Positions 35,794 to 45,560 are shown, counted from the first letter of the stretch. The stretch is 64,000 nt of DNA from Leminorella grimontii ATCC 33999 = DSM 5078 (GCF_000439085.1 NZ_AUUA01000008.1:124001-188000); one strand, 5' to 3'. The notes: a model not told the origin generated them from the sequence alone. Numbers and translations are program-made.

Positions 35794-36306
35794 ATGGACG
35801 AGATGACCGTTTTGGAAAAGGCCCATCGAGAATACGCCGACCTGCTTGCATTGCCGCCTCTGGAAGACGTCCGAGCGGCGATAAAAAGAGCTTATGAAGA
35901 CGGTCGGGGCTCCGCGTCTTTTTTCTTCGCCCATCTGCCAGAATTTATTGAACCCAAATTCGTCAAAAAGATGTTTTATAAAAGCGACTTCATCTGGCCG
36001 ATGATCTTTGGATTCGCTTTCGCTATCTTATCGATTTTCAACCTCTTTTCCGGCAAAGGAGGGCTTCACCTCATTTCCATTGGCCGCTTTAGCGGCGACG
36101 CGGTTTTTTTGTTCATTCTTTCAATGGCGCTATTGACCTCTTCATTTCCCTGTTTTGTTGATAGCTTCAATGCCAACATGCTGGAACGCCGGTTTCACAA
36201 AAGTTATTTTCGAAGACTGGTTGAATTTTTGGCCTGCTTTTTGTTGATCTCATCGATCGTGACCTGCGGCGCGCTGTTTATGGGGCTGACGCGAGTGGCG
36301 CTATAG
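35794..36306 (+). CDS. Unknown small membrane protein next to rnpB
   Basis: A 170-residue protein I do not recognise. An N-terminal soluble stretch of about 65 charged residues is followed by three hydrophobic segments (about 67-85, 98-120 and 143-165), so a three-helix inner-membrane protein is likely. The start (MDEMTVLEKAHREYADLL) has a modest AGGGAAAA ribosome-binding site. There is no obvious signal peptide or known motif. It stands alone: rnpB precedes it and a 312-bp gap follows. Confidence 0.65.
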   Translation: MDEMTVLEKAHREYADLLALPPLEDVRAAIKRAYEDGRGSASFFFAHLPEFIEPKFVKKMFYKSDFIWPMIFGFAFAILSIFNLFSGKGGLHLISIGRFSGDAVFLFILSMALLTSSFPCFVDSFNANMLERRFHKSYFRRLVEFLACFLLISSIVTCGALFMGLTRVAL

Positions 36307-36618
36307 TCATTTGCTCGCTCTAAAAGCGGCGATGAAGTTGGATATCATAGCTTGTTCATTTTCTTAATCATTTCCTTCTCTTATTTTCGTTTGCTCCTGA
36401 GTGCGACAGTAGTATTTTCCTGCCGATATTTTTATTAATATCTGTCTGTTCATTTACTTACGGCACTGTGCATGTTTTTTGGGAGCCAGATTCCATTTCT
36501 GATATTCCCTGTGCTAATGGCATGGCGCTTTGTCCGTAATTGTGGTTAATATAGTCAAAATGAAACTCAAATCTCATTTGGGTTGAAAAACGTTCAATGA
36601 TGGCGATGGGAGATAGAG
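36307..36618. promoter_or_regulatory. Intergenic region before the Tm-1-like/PEP-hydrolase-like pair
   Basis: A 312-bp AT-rich gap. It should contain the promoter of the following two-gene operon. No convincing promoter pair, repeat or terminator was seen. The downstream start has a good GGGAGATAGAG ribosome-binding site. Confidence 0.35.
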
Positions 36619-37833
36619 ATGGAAAGAGAAAAAGGCCGTATCTATGTTGCAACAACGCTGGACACTAAAGGCGCTGAGGCGTTTTACGTACGCGATCTGA
36701 TAAAAAAAGCCGGTCTGGAAGCGTTGGCGGTTGACCTGTCAACCAAGGATGCAAATGCGAACTACGGCGCCGACGTCAGCGCGGCAACCGTCGCTGCCTG
36801 CCATCCGCAGGGCGCTCAGGCCGTATTTTGCGGCGATCGCGGCAGGGCGATTACTGAAATGGCCGTTGCGTTTGAGCGCTTTCTCGGCCAACGCGACGAC
36901 GTCGCCGCGCTGCTGGGGCTGGGCGGTTCAGGAGGAACGGCGCTGGTGACGCCCGCCATGCAGGCGCTGCCGGTCGGTACGCCCAAGCTTATGGTGTCGA
37001 CTATGGCCTCCGGCGACGTATCGCACTATATCGGCGCCAGCGACATCGCCATGATGTATTCCGTCACCGACGTAGCGGGCCTAAACCGCATTTCTCGTAA
37101 GGTACTGAAAAATGCCGCTAACCAGATTGCCGGCGCGGTCAAGTTCTATGAAGAAGAGAGCGTTGAAGATAAACCCGCCATCGGATTAACCATGTTTGGC
37201 GTAACGACGCCCTGCATTCAGCAGATTACCGAGCAGCTGGAAGGTGAATTCGACTGCCTGGTATTCCACGCGACGGGCAGCGGCGGTAGAGCGATGGAAA
37301 AGCTGGTAGACGGCGGGCTGCTCAATGGCGTGCTCGATATTACGACCACCGAGGTCTGCGACTATCTTTTCGGCGGCGTTTTGGCGTGTTCAAAGGAGCG
37401 TTTTGACGCCGTAGCAAACGCCGGGATCCCCTGCGTGATGTCCTGCGGCGCGTTGGACATGGTCAACTTCGGCAGCCCCGATACGGTGCCTGAAAAATAT
37501 GCCGACCGCCTGTTTTACCACCATAACCCGCAGGTGACGCTGATGCGTACCACGCCGGAAGAGAACCGCAAGATGGGCGAGTGGATCGGCGAAAAGCTCA
37601 ATCAGTACCGGGGCGACGTGCTGTTTCTGATCCCCGAAGGCGGCTTTTCCGCTATCGACAGCCCGGGCGGTCCGTTCTGGCTGCCGGAGGCCAACCGGGC
37701 CTTTATTGAGGCGCTGGAGTCGACCGTGGTTCAAACCGACAAACGCCGGATTATTAAACTGCCTCACAACGTTAACGATCGGGCGTTCACGGAACGCGCG
37801 GTCGCCGAATTTATTCAACTGTTTCACCGTTAG
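36619..37833 (+). CDS. UPF0261 Tm-1-like ATP-binding protein
   Basis: A 404-residue protein of the UPF0261 family, which shares its ATP-binding fold with the tomato Tm-1 resistance protein. Marks are [20 protein letters not shown] at the N-terminus, [17 protein letters not shown], and the C-terminal [19 protein letters not shown]. Its bacterial role is unknown. It is followed after 12 bp by the PEP-hydrolase-like gene, its usual genomic partner. In plants the two domains occur in one protein, which supports a joint function. Confidence 0.88.
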   Translation: MEREKGRIYVATTLDTKGAEAFYVRDLIKKAGLEALAVDLSTKDANANYGADVSAATVAACHPQGAQAVFCGDRGRAITEMAVAFERFLGQRDDVAALLGLGGSGGTALVTPAMQALPVGTPKLMVSTMASGDVSHYIGASDIAMMYSVTDVAGLNRISRKVLKNAANQIAGAVKFYEEESVEDKPAIGLTMFGVTTPCIQQITEQLEGEFDCLVFHATGSGGRAMEKLVDGGLLNGVLDITTTEVCDYLFGGVLACSKERFDAVANAGIPCVMSCGALDMVNFGSPDTVPEKYADRLFYHHNPQVTLMRTTPEENRKMGEWIGEKLNQYRGDVLFLIPEGGFSAIDSPGGPFWLPEANRAFIEALESTVVQTDKRRIIKLPHNVNDRAFTERAVAEFIQLFHR

Positions 37834-37845
37834 GGAGAATTAAGC

Positions 37846-38673
37846 ATGTCTACAACACGCGAAGCGCTTTTAAAAAAATTTCACGACATGATTGCGCGCA
37901 AAGAGCCGATTATCGGCGGCGGTGCCGGAACCGGGCTGTCCGCCAAGTGTGAAGAAGCGGGCGGCATCGACCTTATCGTTATCTATAACTCCGGGCGCTA
38001 TCGGATGGCGGGGCGCGGTTCTCTGGCTGGCCTTCTTGCCTACGGCAACGCCAACGAGATAGTGATGGACATGGCGCGAGAGGTATTGCCAGTCGTTAAG
38101 CATACGCCTGTGCTAGCGGGCGTTAACGGCACCGACCCGTTCTGCCAGTTCGACAAATTCCTGGACGACGTCGCCGCCATCGGCTTTGCCGGCGTACAGA
38201 ACTTCCCGACCGTCGGGCTGATTGACGGCAACTTCCGCGCCAATCTGGAAGAGACGGGCATGGGCTACGGGCTTGAAGTTGATATGATCCGCAAGGCGCA
38301 CGAGAAGGGCCTTTTGACCACGCCGTACGTGTTCAGCGCGCAGAACGCCATCGATATGACCAAAGCGGGCGCGGACATTATCGTTCCCCACATGGGCCTG
38401 ACCACCGGCGGCAACATCGGTGCGGAAACGGCGCTAACGCTTGCAGACTGCGTACCGCTGATTAACGACTGGGCGAAGGCGGCCAAATCGGTACGTGAAG
38501 ACGTGATCGTTTTGTGCCACGGCGGGCCTATCGCCACGCCGGAAGATGCAAAATACATCATGCAGCACTGCCCGGACTGCCACGGTTTCTACGGCGCAAG
38601 CTCAATGGAGCGGCTGCCGACGGAAGTGGCGCTAACGGCGACCACCAGAGAGTTTAAGTCGATTACTCGCTAA
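37846..38673 (+). CDS. Phosphoenolpyruvate hydrolase-family TIM-barrel protein
   Basis: A 275-residue TIM-barrel protein of the PF09370 family, related to PEP mutase/isocitrate lyase folds. It has [57 protein letters not shown] and the C-terminal [16 protein letters not shown]. The reaction is not established in bacteria. It forms a tight operon with the UPF0261 gene upstream and is followed by a terminator. Confidence 0.87.
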   Translation: MSTTREALLKKFHDMIARKEPIIGGGAGTGLSAKCEEAGGIDLIVIYNSGRYRMAGRGSLAGLLAYGNANEIVMDMAREVLPVVKHTPVLAGVNGTDPFCQFDKFLDDVAAIGFAGVQNFPTVGLIDGNFRANLEETGMGYGLEVDMIRKAHEKGLLTTPYVFSAQNAIDMTKAGADIIVPHMGLTTGGNIGAETALTLADCVPLINDWAKAAKSVREDVIVLCHGGPIATPEDAKYIMQHCPDCHGFYGASSMERLPTEVALTATTREFKSITR

Positions 38674-38681
38674 GCTAAAAG

Positions 38682-38709
38682 AAACGGGCCGTTGATAGCG
38701 GCCCGTTTT
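38682..38709. terminator. Bidirectional terminator between the PEP-hydrolase-like gene and the merP-like gene
   Basis: AAACGGGCCG at 38682-38691 and CGGCCCGTTT at 38699-38708 form a perfect 10-bp stem with loop TTGATAG, with A residues before and T residues after it. It serves two convergent operons. Confidence 0.88.
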
Positions 38710-38729
38710 ACAATGTTCTCAACCTTATC

Positions 38730-39014
38730 CTACGGCTGCTTTTCCACTTTCAGCACCGTCCCCTTATAGCCGGTTTTCTCAATGGCCTTTAAAAGCTCAT
38801 CGGTATTGAAGCCTTCCGGAACGATAACCTCGGCCTGCCGGGTTTTAAGCGAGGCTTTCGCCTTGATGACGCCGTCGGTTTTTCTCAGCGCCTGATTGAT
38901 TGACGTAACGCACAGCGGGCAGGTCATGCCCGTGACGTCCAGCGTGACCTGAACGTTGTTAGCCCAAAGGGCGGGGGAGAGCAGCATCAGCGCCAGAAAC
39001 AGTAAACGTTTCAC
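38730..39014 (-). CDS. MerP-like periplasmic heavy-metal-binding protein
   Basis: A small secreted HMA-domain protein with a signal peptide (VKRLLFLALMLLSPALWA) and the metal motif GMTCPLC (Cys32, Cys35) in the ferredoxin-like fold. Translation most likely starts at GTG 39014, giving 94 residues. This GTG overlaps the TGA of the upstream gene (GTGA), with GGAG about 9 nt before it. The longer ATG frame from 39098 lies inside the neighbour. MerP-type proteins hand Hg(II) to MerT, but without MerA or MerR here the metal could be another soft metal. Confidence 0.85.
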   Translation of the reverse strand: MKRLLFLALMLLSPALWANNVQVTLDVTGMTCPLCVTSINQALRKTDGVIKAKASLKTRQAEVIVPEGFNTDELLKAIEKTGYKGTVLKVEKQP

Positions 39015-39373
39015 TCCAACATCTCCAGTAACCAGGGAAGAACAAAGGGATAAAGCTGAAAAAACAGCACCACGGGAAGCGCAATCCAATAGGCCCACAG
39101 CATTTGCGTTCGGCTAACGCGCCCGCTGCAAAAGGGGCGTTTGGAAAAATAGAGCCGCCAGAATCCCATCACGATAAGTACGGAAGACAGCGCCAGCATC
39201 GGGTATTGCAAAAAGCCGAGCCTCTCCACGCCGGACAGGCCAGCGGCGGAGACGCCGAATACCAGATAAATCAGCGGCCCTATGCAGCACAGGCTGGACG
39301 CCACCGCGGCAATCGCGGCGGCGGCCAGCGTGGCCATAAAGCCTTTAGCGCTGTTCGGCTGAGCTGTAGTCAT
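39011..39373 (-). CDS. MerT-like mercuric/heavy-metal transport membrane protein
   Basis: A 120-residue membrane protein with three hydrophobic segments (about 12-45, 56-75 and 90-115) and a vicinal cysteine pair in the first helix (SSLCCIGPLIYL, Cys29-Cys30), the MerT hallmark. A single Cys82 (RPFCSG) is in the loop where MerT usually has a pair. The start at 39373 (MTTAQPNSAKGF) overlaps the end of the transglutaminase gene by 29 bp. The longer frame to 39481 gives an Arg/Thr-rich shadow N-terminus. Confidence 0.85.
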   Translation of the reverse strand: MTTAQPNSAKGFMATLAAAAIAAVASSLCCIGPLIYLVFGVSAAGLSGVERLGFLQYPMLALSSVLIVMGFWRLYFSKRPFCSGRVSRTQMLWAYWIALPVVLFFQLYPFVLPWLLEMLE

Positions 39374-40487
39374 AGCTGAACGCTTTCGGGTCGTAGTAGT
39401 TGACCGGGTCGCCGTCGACTTCCGCGTAAGGGTAGCCAAAGTTGTTAATCGGCGCCTGTTCCGCTGCGGGGAAGAGGTCAAAGTCGCGGCCGACGTTAAA
39501 GCCCACCCAGTTCATTTCCCAGTTGCCGAACAGGTAGTCGTTCACCGCCTGCACGGCCGGATCGCTGTGCTCTTTTTTCTCCGTCAGGCGCATTTTTGTG
39601 ACGTCCGCCGGGTCGGCCGGCAGCCAGCCGAAGCCCGCCAGGTAGAACATGGCGCGGCAGTGTTGGCCGCCGCTAACGCCCGATACGCCTTGCTCATTGG
39701 CGCTGCCGAACGCGGTTTTTGAGTACTGCGCCAGCTTGACGGATTTACCCAATCGGATGCCGAACATTTCGCGTGCCGGAATGCCCGCCGCGCGGGCTAG
39801 CGCTACGAATACGGAGTTGATATCGGTACACTTGCCGCCCAGCTTGCCGCTTTCAAGAATGGTCGCGACGTCGCCGGTGCCGCAGCCGATAACGTCGTTA
39901 TCGCGGAACATGTTGGCGCTTACCCAGTTATAAATCAGACGCGCTTTTTTCAGCGGATCGGTTTCTTGGCCGACGATTTTATCCGACGTCTCTTTAACGA
40001 TGCCGGCGGTTGGCATGTGGGCGGTAGGCTTTAAGTAGTATTCCACGTCGTTGGGGAATTGAACCTCTTTCGGCGCGCGCCAGTGGGCCAACGCGTCGTT
40101 TTTCAACGGCTCCCAGTCCTGGGTTTCAATCACCATTTCCACCGTCATTTCCATTTTGCCTTTGGCATTGGGCCAGGTGGCGAAGAGGGTTTTAGCGCCG
40201 TAGTGGTTGTTGGTGGTAATGAACGCGTCCTGATAGTTGCCGCTGAATTTCAAAGAGAGAAGCTGCTGAAAAGGCGTATCTTCAACTACCGGGATCCAAA
40301 GCTTCACGACGCCCTCAGATCCTTCCGGTGGCTGGAGGCGATAGGTCTGCGTCAGGGTAAAGCGGCGGCGTCCTTCTAACGGTTGAGATTCATGCGCCTT
40401 TGCGCTGACGCCGTTAGCCATAACGGGGGCAACCAGCCCTGCGGTAGACAGCAGCGCCGCGCTTTTAAGAAAACTACGCCTTTTCAT
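39345..40487 (-). CDS. Tat-exported transglutaminase-like protein
   Basis: A 380-residue protein. The N-terminus KRRSFLKS followed by a hydrophobic stretch and AxA is a twin-arginine signal. The C-terminal half is a transglutaminase-like domain with Cys220 in LGGKCTDINSVFVALARAAGIPAR, His276 in SGGQHCRAMFYL and Asp292 in WLPADPADV, a complete catalytic triad. Such domains act as transglutaminases or cysteine peptidases; the substrate is unknown. It is the first gene of an operon with MerT-like and MerP-like proteins. The Tat route suggests folding in the cytoplasm before export. Confidence 0.88.
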   Translation of the reverse strand: MKRRSFLKSAALLSTAGLVAPVMANGVSAKAHESQPLEGRRRFTLTQTYRLQPPEGSEGVVKLWIPVVEDTPFQQLLSLKFSGNYQDAFITTNNHYGAKTLFATWPNAKGKMEMTVEMVIETQDWEPLKNDALAHWRAPKEVQFPNDVEYYLKPTAHMPTAGIVKETSDKIVGQETDPLKKARLIYNWVSANMFRDNDVIGCGTGDVATILESGKLGGKCTDINSVFVALARAAGIPAREMFGIRLGKSVKLAQYSKTAFGSANEQGVSGVSGGQHCRAMFYLAGFGWLPADPADVTKMRLTEKKEHSDPAVQAVNDYLFGNWEMNWVGFNVGRDFDLFPAAEQAPINNFGYPYAEVDGDPVNYYDPKAFSYDYSSAEQR

Positions 40488-40952
40488 ATGTTGATGGCCT
40501 TATGGTTGAAAACGGAATGAAACAAGAGCGGATGGCCCTATCGCGAAAGAACGATAGGACGAGGCTTTTATATTATTGAACGTTTGAAATAGAGCCGCAA
40601 GCAGCTTAAGTCCGCGTTATTTATAGGGGCATCTCGAATTTCTGTATCAAAAGCTCAGTTATAAAATATTTGTTTGTTCTTTTTTAGCCTTCCTTGACGT
40701 TTTCCCTCTATGGAAAATTAGAAAAATTCTGGAAACCACCCAAAAGATATTATTTTTATCTTCTTTTAAATCATGCGATTAATTTTTATTTGAGTGGCTA
40801 TTTTTGACTCTATTCACATTTTCTTAAAAGGGGATTAGCGCTTATTACATAACGGGCATAGTATCCACGAATAATCAATTGTTATTGTTTTGTTCAAAAG
40901 TTCAAAATAAAAAGACGGCGTGTTCAACTGATGTGGAGAGGGACGTAACGTT
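40488..40952. promoter_or_regulatory. Divergent intergenic region, transglutaminase operon and MFS operon
   Basis: 465 bp, AT-rich over 40670-40920, between two divergent operons, so it should carry promoters for both. No specific operator or hairpin was identified. The MFS start at 40953 has GAGAGGGA about 10 nt upstream. Confidence 0.4.
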
Positions 40953-42260
40953 ATGACCATGCAATATCAAGGGATCGGGCGGCGCTGGCTGCTGTTTATT
41001 CCCATCGCCAGCATTATGTACATGCTGGCTTTTCTTGACAGAACCAACCTGTCGTTCATCTTGCCCTATATTGGCCAAGACCTGCATTTGACCAACAGTA
41101 CCAAGGGCATGGCTTCGGGCATTTTCTTTCTTGGCTATTTGCTGCTGCAGGTGCCGGCGGCGCTGTTGGCCGAGCGCTGGAGCGCCAAAAAGACGATCTT
41201 TCTTCTCATGCTGCTGTGGGGCGTTGCCGCTATCTGGACCGGAATGGTGCAGAGTACGAACGAGCTGCTGCTTGCCAGATTCGTTCTGGGCGTTTTTGAA
41301 GGCGGCGTTCAACCCGCGACGCTGGTGCTGTTGTTAAAGTGGTTCCCTCAGCGTGAAAAGGCGAGAGCGAACGGCTTTTGGCTGATGTGTATCCCTATTT
41401 CCGCCATTATCGCCGCACCAATTACGGGCTTCCTGCTTGAGCACTTTAGCTGGCGGACCGTGCTGATTATTGAAGGCTTCCCGCCTATTATTTGGGCTAT
41501 CGTCTGGTACATCATGGTGGCGGATTCGCCGGCCAAAGTGTGGTGGATGGAGCCCGGTGAGCGTAGCTATATCGTTGAGGCGATTGCCAAAGATGAGGCG
41601 CAGAAGAAAAGTTCGGCGGTCATTAGTCAGGATTCGGCCCGCTATCGCGACGTATTTCGCAACGGTAAGGTGCTGACGCTTATCGTCGCCTGGTTTCTTT
41701 ACTGCGCCGGTTTCTACGGTTTTACCATGTGGCTGCCGCAGGTTATCGCCAATACCTCCGGCTCATCGCCCGCAATGGTCGGTATCCTGACAGCGATCCC
41801 TTATCTGGTCGGCCTTATCGGTATGATTATTATCGCCGTGCGCACCGATAAAATCGGGCTGCGTAAGTCGTCCGCCGCGCTGCCTTTGACGATCACCGCC
41901 GTGGCGCTTTTGTGCGGACAGCTTTTCCCATCGCCCGTCATACAGTTTGTTTTCCTATGCATCGTTGCCTCCGGGCTGTATATCCACGGTGCCTTTTTTG
42001 CGCTGCCGCCGCTTATCCTGCGTTCAGACATTCTGGCTCTGTCGCTTGGCCTGATTGGCGGTATAGGCAACTTAGGCGGATTTGTCGGCCCTTATGTCGT
42101 GGGCTGGCTGATTGACCTGACGGGAACGACGATGGCCGGATTCGGCATTATGGCCGCCGCGCTGTTCTTCTGCGGGGTAGCGTTAGCGTCGGTGACGCCG
42201 AAAGCCGGTGAAAAGACGGCTGAGCAGATAGGCGCCGAGCCTGAAGTCGAATCGCGTTAA
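40953..42260 (+). CDS. MFS transporter, anion:cation symporter (ACS) family
   Basis: A 435-residue protein with 12 predicted membrane helices. The N-terminal pattern MYMLAFLDRTNLSFILPYI and LGYLLLQVPAALLAERWSAKK is typical of the ACS family, which takes up organic anions such as sugar acids, phthalate or tartrate. The amidohydrolase gene begins 26 bp downstream, so the pair probably serves one substrate. The substrate cannot be read from the sequence. A second ATG at 40959 could also be the start. Confidence 0.88.
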   Translation: MTMQYQGIGRRWLLFIPIASIMYMLAFLDRTNLSFILPYIGQDLHLTNSTKGMASGIFFLGYLLLQVPAALLAERWSAKKTIFLLMLLWGVAAIWTGMVQSTNELLLARFVLGVFEGGVQPATLVLLLKWFPQREKARANGFWLMCIPISAIIAAPITGFLLEHFSWRTVLIIEGFPPIIWAIVWYIMVADSPAKVWWMEPGERSYIVEAIAKDEAQKKSSAVISQDSARYRDVFRNGKVLTLIVAWFLYCAGFYGFTMWLPQVIANTSGSSPAMVGILTAIPYLVGLIGMIIIAVRTDKIGLRKSSAALPLTITAVALLCGQLFPSPVIQFVFLCIVASGLYIHGAFFALPPLILRSDILALSLGLIGGIGNLGGFVGPYVVGWLIDLTGTTMAGFGIMAAALFFCGVALASVTPKAGEKTAEQIGAEPEVESR

Positions 42261-42286
42261 CCTGCGGAAAAGAAGGGGGAACAACC

Positions 42287-43243
42287 GTGAAAACCCTACA
42301 CGAAAGAATGGGCATTGAAGTGAAGTCTAACGGACTGACGCTGATTGACGCTCACCACCACCTTTGGGATCTGAGCAAGAACCACTATCCCTGGCTGGCG
42401 ACCTATGAGCCCGGCACTTTCGTCGGCGACTATCGCTCGCTGATGCGCAACTACCTGCCGGAAGATTACGCCGCGGACAGCGCGGGCCACCGCGTGCTGG
42501 CGACGGTTCACTGTGAGGCGGACCACGACTATAGCAACGAAGTGGCGGAAACCCGCTGGGTGCACGAACAGGCGGCGCGCGCCGGCTTTCCTAACGCAGT
42601 GGTTGCCCACATCTGGTTTCATCGTGACGACGGCGAAGAGATCCTGAATCAGCATTTACACTTCCCGCTGGTGCGAGGCATTCGCAGCAAGCCCGTAACC
42701 GCCAAACGGCCAGAATTGGCGCATACGATTAGGGGCGCAAGCTGCAGCATGCAGGACGAAAAATGGCTGAAGGGCTTTGGCCTTTTGGAGAAATACGGCC
42801 TGTCGTGGGACCTGCGCGTGCCGTACTGGCACTTGGAAGAGGCTGCCGAAGTCGCACGCATTTATCCCAACGTGCCTATCGTGCTTAACCATATGGGATT
42901 CCCGTGGGACCGCTCGCCGCAGGGGCTTGATGCGTGGCGACAGGGCATGCGGGCTTTGGCCGCCTGCCCCAACGTCCACGTGAAAGTCTCGGAGCTTGGC
43001 GTACAGGACCGCCCCTGGACGATTGAAGGCAACCGCGGCGTGGTGTTGGAAACCGTAGAGATGTTCGGCATCGAACGCTGTATGTTCGCCAGCAACTTCC
43101 CGGTAGCAGGGCTGCAGCTGTCGTACCGGGAGCTGGTCAACAACATGTCTGAGATTTTCTCCGGCTTTAGCCCCCAGCAGCGAGAGGCCTTCTTCTGGCG
43201 CAATGCAAAGGCGTTTTATCGCATTGACCTACCGGAAGACTAA
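42287..43243 (+). CDS. Amidohydrolase-family (COG3618-type) lactonase-like enzyme
   Basis: A 318-residue TIM-barrel amidohydrolase of the family with 2-pyrone-4,6-dicarboxylate lactonase and sugar lactonases. LIDAHHHLWDL gives the HxH motif (His23, His25). VHCEADHDYSNEVAETRWV, VLNHMGFPWDR and MFASNFPVAGL follow. Asn stands where many relatives have the catalytic Asp (SDxP); this Asn form also occurs in the family. It is probably a hydrolase for a lactone taken up by the adjacent MFS carrier, but the substrate is unknown. Confidence 0.85.
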   Translation: MKTLHERMGIEVKSNGLTLIDAHHHLWDLSKNHYPWLATYEPGTFVGDYRSLMRNYLPEDYAADSAGHRVLATVHCEADHDYSNEVAETRWVHEQAARAGFPNAVVAHIWFHRDDGEEILNQHLHFPLVRGIRSKPVTAKRPELAHTIRGASCSMQDEKWLKGFGLLEKYGLSWDLRVPYWHLEEAAEVARIYPNVPIVLNHMGFPWDRSPQGLDAWRQGMRALAACPNVHVKVSELGVQDRPWTIEGNRGVVLETVEMFGIERCMFASNFPVAGLQLSYRELVNNMSEIFSGFSPQQREAFFWRNAKAFYRIDLPED

Positions 43244-43339
43244 TCGAAGGTTTTGACAAATCATGAAGGGTATAGCGTTTTGGGTGCGGCTTCCCGTTTG
43301 GGGCATCCGCAGCCAAGGCAGCTATATCCTTCGCTTGGC

Positions 43340-44596
43340 TTAGGCCTCACCCTCACCCTCACCCTCTTTTTCAATCGGCGACAGATCCTGCACGCACCGC
43401 AGCAGCATCGTTAAAAACAGCACCGCAAGCCCTCCAGCGACGACGGCCAACAGATGGAAGGGAAGCCTGCCGCCTGCCTCAAACCACAGCCAGCGGGCAA
43501 TTTCTATTGTCGCTGCGCTGACGCTTAGCACCACGATGTTTAGCGCCGCTGAGACCGTGCCTTTCGGTAACTCGTTTGACAGCAGCGTAAAGCGAAACAG
43601 TGACGAGAAAATGAGCCCGATGCCGAAGGCATACAGCGTCGTGCCTGCCACTGACCATAGCCAAACGTGAGGGGACAGAAGGTTGCCAATAATCAGCGTC
43701 CCCAGCCCCAAAAGCTGAATCGGAATGGCGCGACGGATAAAGCTCGGCGCGGAAGGGGCCTTAATGAATTTCGCCACAATCACGTTGGCTATGATAATCG
43801 CGCCGAACACGGGCGTCTGAGTCCAGGCAAATTCGGCGGGCGTCAGGCCGCCGCTTTCAATCAAAATTGCCGGCGATACGGCTACCCAGATCATGAGTGG
43901 AACGTAGTTGAGGGAAATCGTCGCTGCGCCAATGCGAAAAATGCGGTTGTGGAACGTGTCGCGAAAGTTTCGCAGTACGCCGGTCATGCTAAACGGCGCT
44001 CTCTCTTTCGACAGCGTTTCCGGCATATTGAACAAAAGCCCTAACCAGGCGATAAATCCCATCAGCGTCACAATCGCGAACAGCGCTCTCCAGTCGACGA
44101 TGTGCATTAACGCTGCCCCTGCCAGCGGGCCAACGATCGGCGCGATCAGAACAATCGAGGTAATAAGCGCCATCAGCTTGATGGCCTGTGTCTTGTCGAA
44201 AGACTCCTGAACGGTTACGTAGCCAACGGTCGCAATAAAGCACATGCTGGTGCCTTGAATGAAACGGGCGGTTAGAAATTGCTCCATTGATGATGCAAAC
44301 AGCGTAGCGCAACAGGCCAGAGTGAAAATCAGCGCGCCGGTCAGTAGAACGGGGCGGCGGCCCACTCGGTCCGACAGCGGTCCCAGCAGCCACTGTAGCG
44401 CCATGCCGCCCGCCATATACATGCTGATTGAGGCGGGCGCGAGGCTGACGTCAGCGCGAAGGTCCCGCACGACGTTAATAATGCCCGGCTGAATAAGGTC
44501 GGTGGTCAGATAGGCCGCCAGTTCATATAAAATCAGCGAAGCCGGAAAAAGGAACGCTGCCGTACGTCGAGTAAAAAATGTCGGAACCTGCCGCAT
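43340..44596 (-). CDS. mdtM: MdtM multidrug/H+ antiporter
   Basis: A 418-residue 12-helix MFS exporter of the MdfA/MdtM group. It follows E. coli MdtM closely from the N-terminus ([33 protein letters not shown]) through [40 protein letters not shown] and [15 protein letters not shown]. MdtM exports drugs and bile salts and helps alkaline pH tolerance in E. coli. The C-terminus ends in a short Glu-Gly repeat coded by a tandem hexamer (43346-43366). It is convergent with the amidohydrolase gene. Confidence 0.93.
   Translation of the reverse strand: MRQVPTFFTRRTAAFLFPASLILYELAAYLTTDLIQPGIINVVRDLRADVSLAPASISMYMAGGMALQWLLGPLSDRVGRRPVLLTGALIFTLACCATLFASSMEQFLTARFIQGTSMCFIATVGYVTVQESFDKTQAIKLMALITSIVLIAPIVGPLAGAALMHIVDWRALFAIVTLMGFIAWLGLLFNMPETLSKERAPFSMTGVLRNFRDTFHNRIFRIGAATISLNYVPLMIWVAVSPAILIESGGLTPAEFAWTQTPVFGAIIIANVIVAKFIKAPSAPSFIRRAIPIQLLGLGTLIIGNLLSPHVWLWSVAGTTLYAFGIGLIFSSLFRFTLLSNELPKGTVSAALNIVVLSVSAATIEIARWLWFEAGGRLPFHLLAVVAGGLAVLFLTMLLRCVQDLSPIEKEGEGEGEA
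43346..43366. repeat. Tandem hexanucleotide repeat at the end of mdtM
   Basis: CTCACC occurs three times in a row with a further CTC (3.5 units). It codes the C-terminal EGEGEGEA of MdtM. Loss or gain of a unit would change the tail by two residues without a frameshift. Confidence 0.9.
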
Positions 44597-44892
44597 ATGA
44601 AATTCCCAATATAAAAATAGTCCCGCATAGGGGGAAACCGTTAACGACGTTTAGCCATTTACATCATTAGCTCAGAACGGTTGTTAAAGGAAAATATACG
44701 GTGAATTTGAAATTATATCTTGATGATAATCAAGAGAAATTTTTTATCTCTACGCCGGGGAGCGTTTGGTGTTTCCTTTTTGGCGCCATATAGCGCACGC
44801 TTTCTGATAAAAAGCGGTCGTTTTTAATGAAACCTGAACTATAGCGTTGCTGTCTAAATAAATAGCTTCCCTGATAAAAAGGTAGGTAGACA
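44597..44892. promoter_or_regulatory. Divergent intergenic region between mdtM and the lipoprotein gene
   Basis: 296 bp, AT-rich in the first half, with divergent genes on both sides. It should hold both promoters. No clear element was recognised. Confidence 0.35.
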
Positions 44893-45549
44893 ATGTCTTG
44901 GCGAACGATAGCGGTTTTTCTGTTGGTCGGCGCGCTCTCAGGCTGCGCCAGTACGGAGAGCGTACAGGTAAGCTCCATTACGGCGAAGAACGCTTACGTG
45001 GGGGATAAGACGTTTACTATTGTGTCTGACGACTACCGGCCGATTGAAAGCGATCTTGGCTTTGTCGAGTATGCGCGTCAGGTATCGGACGTGCTGAGAG
45101 AGCAGGGTTACGTGGCCGTGAAAAAGCCCTCTGACGCGAAGATGTTGATTGCGCTTAGCTATCACGTGGGCCCGCCGCAGACGCAAACCCAGATAGTCAA
45201 CATGCCGGTATATCCTATGCGGGGACCGGTGTATGCGCCCGGGTTCGGCTATTACTATCCGATGTGGAACTATCCGCTCTACGAACCGATGGTGTATCAG
45301 TTTACGGTCTACAGCAAATGGCTTCGTCTTCAGGCCATAGACGCAGCGGCCTATGCGAAAGACAAGACGGTGAAGCCGCTGTGGGACGCGCAGGCGGTGA
45401 GTAACAACGAAAATGGCGACCTGCGCTATATGTTCCCCTATATGTTAACGGCGTTGAAACCGTACATAGGGACGGACTCAGGGCATGCGGTCGACGTTTC
45501 CGTACCGATAGACTCACCCGACGTACAGGCGCTTAGAGTCGGCCAATAG
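44893..45549 (+). CDS. DUF4136-like lipoprotein
   Basis: A 218-residue lipoprotein with the signal MSWRTIAVFLLVGALSGC (lipobox Cys18). The pattern TFTIVSDDYRP, then a FVEYARQVSDVLREQGY helix and ADAKMLIALSYHVG-type strands, fits the DUF4136 family. A Pro/Tyr/Gly-rich insert (about 95-130, MPVYPMRGPVYAPGFGYYY) follows. The function is unknown. It has no operon partner; a terminator comes directly after it. Confidence 0.75.
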   Translation: MSWRTIAVFLLVGALSGCASTESVQVSSITAKNAYVGDKTFTIVSDDYRPIESDLGFVEYARQVSDVLREQGYVAVKKPSDAKMLIALSYHVGPPQTQTQIVNMPVYPMRGPVYAPGFGYYYPMWNYPLYEPMVYQFTVYSKWLRLQAIDAAAYAKDKTVKPLWDAQAVSNNENGDLRYMFPYMLTALKPYIGTDSGHAVDVSVPIDSPDVQALRVGQ

Positions 45550-45560
45550 CGTGTTAAGAT

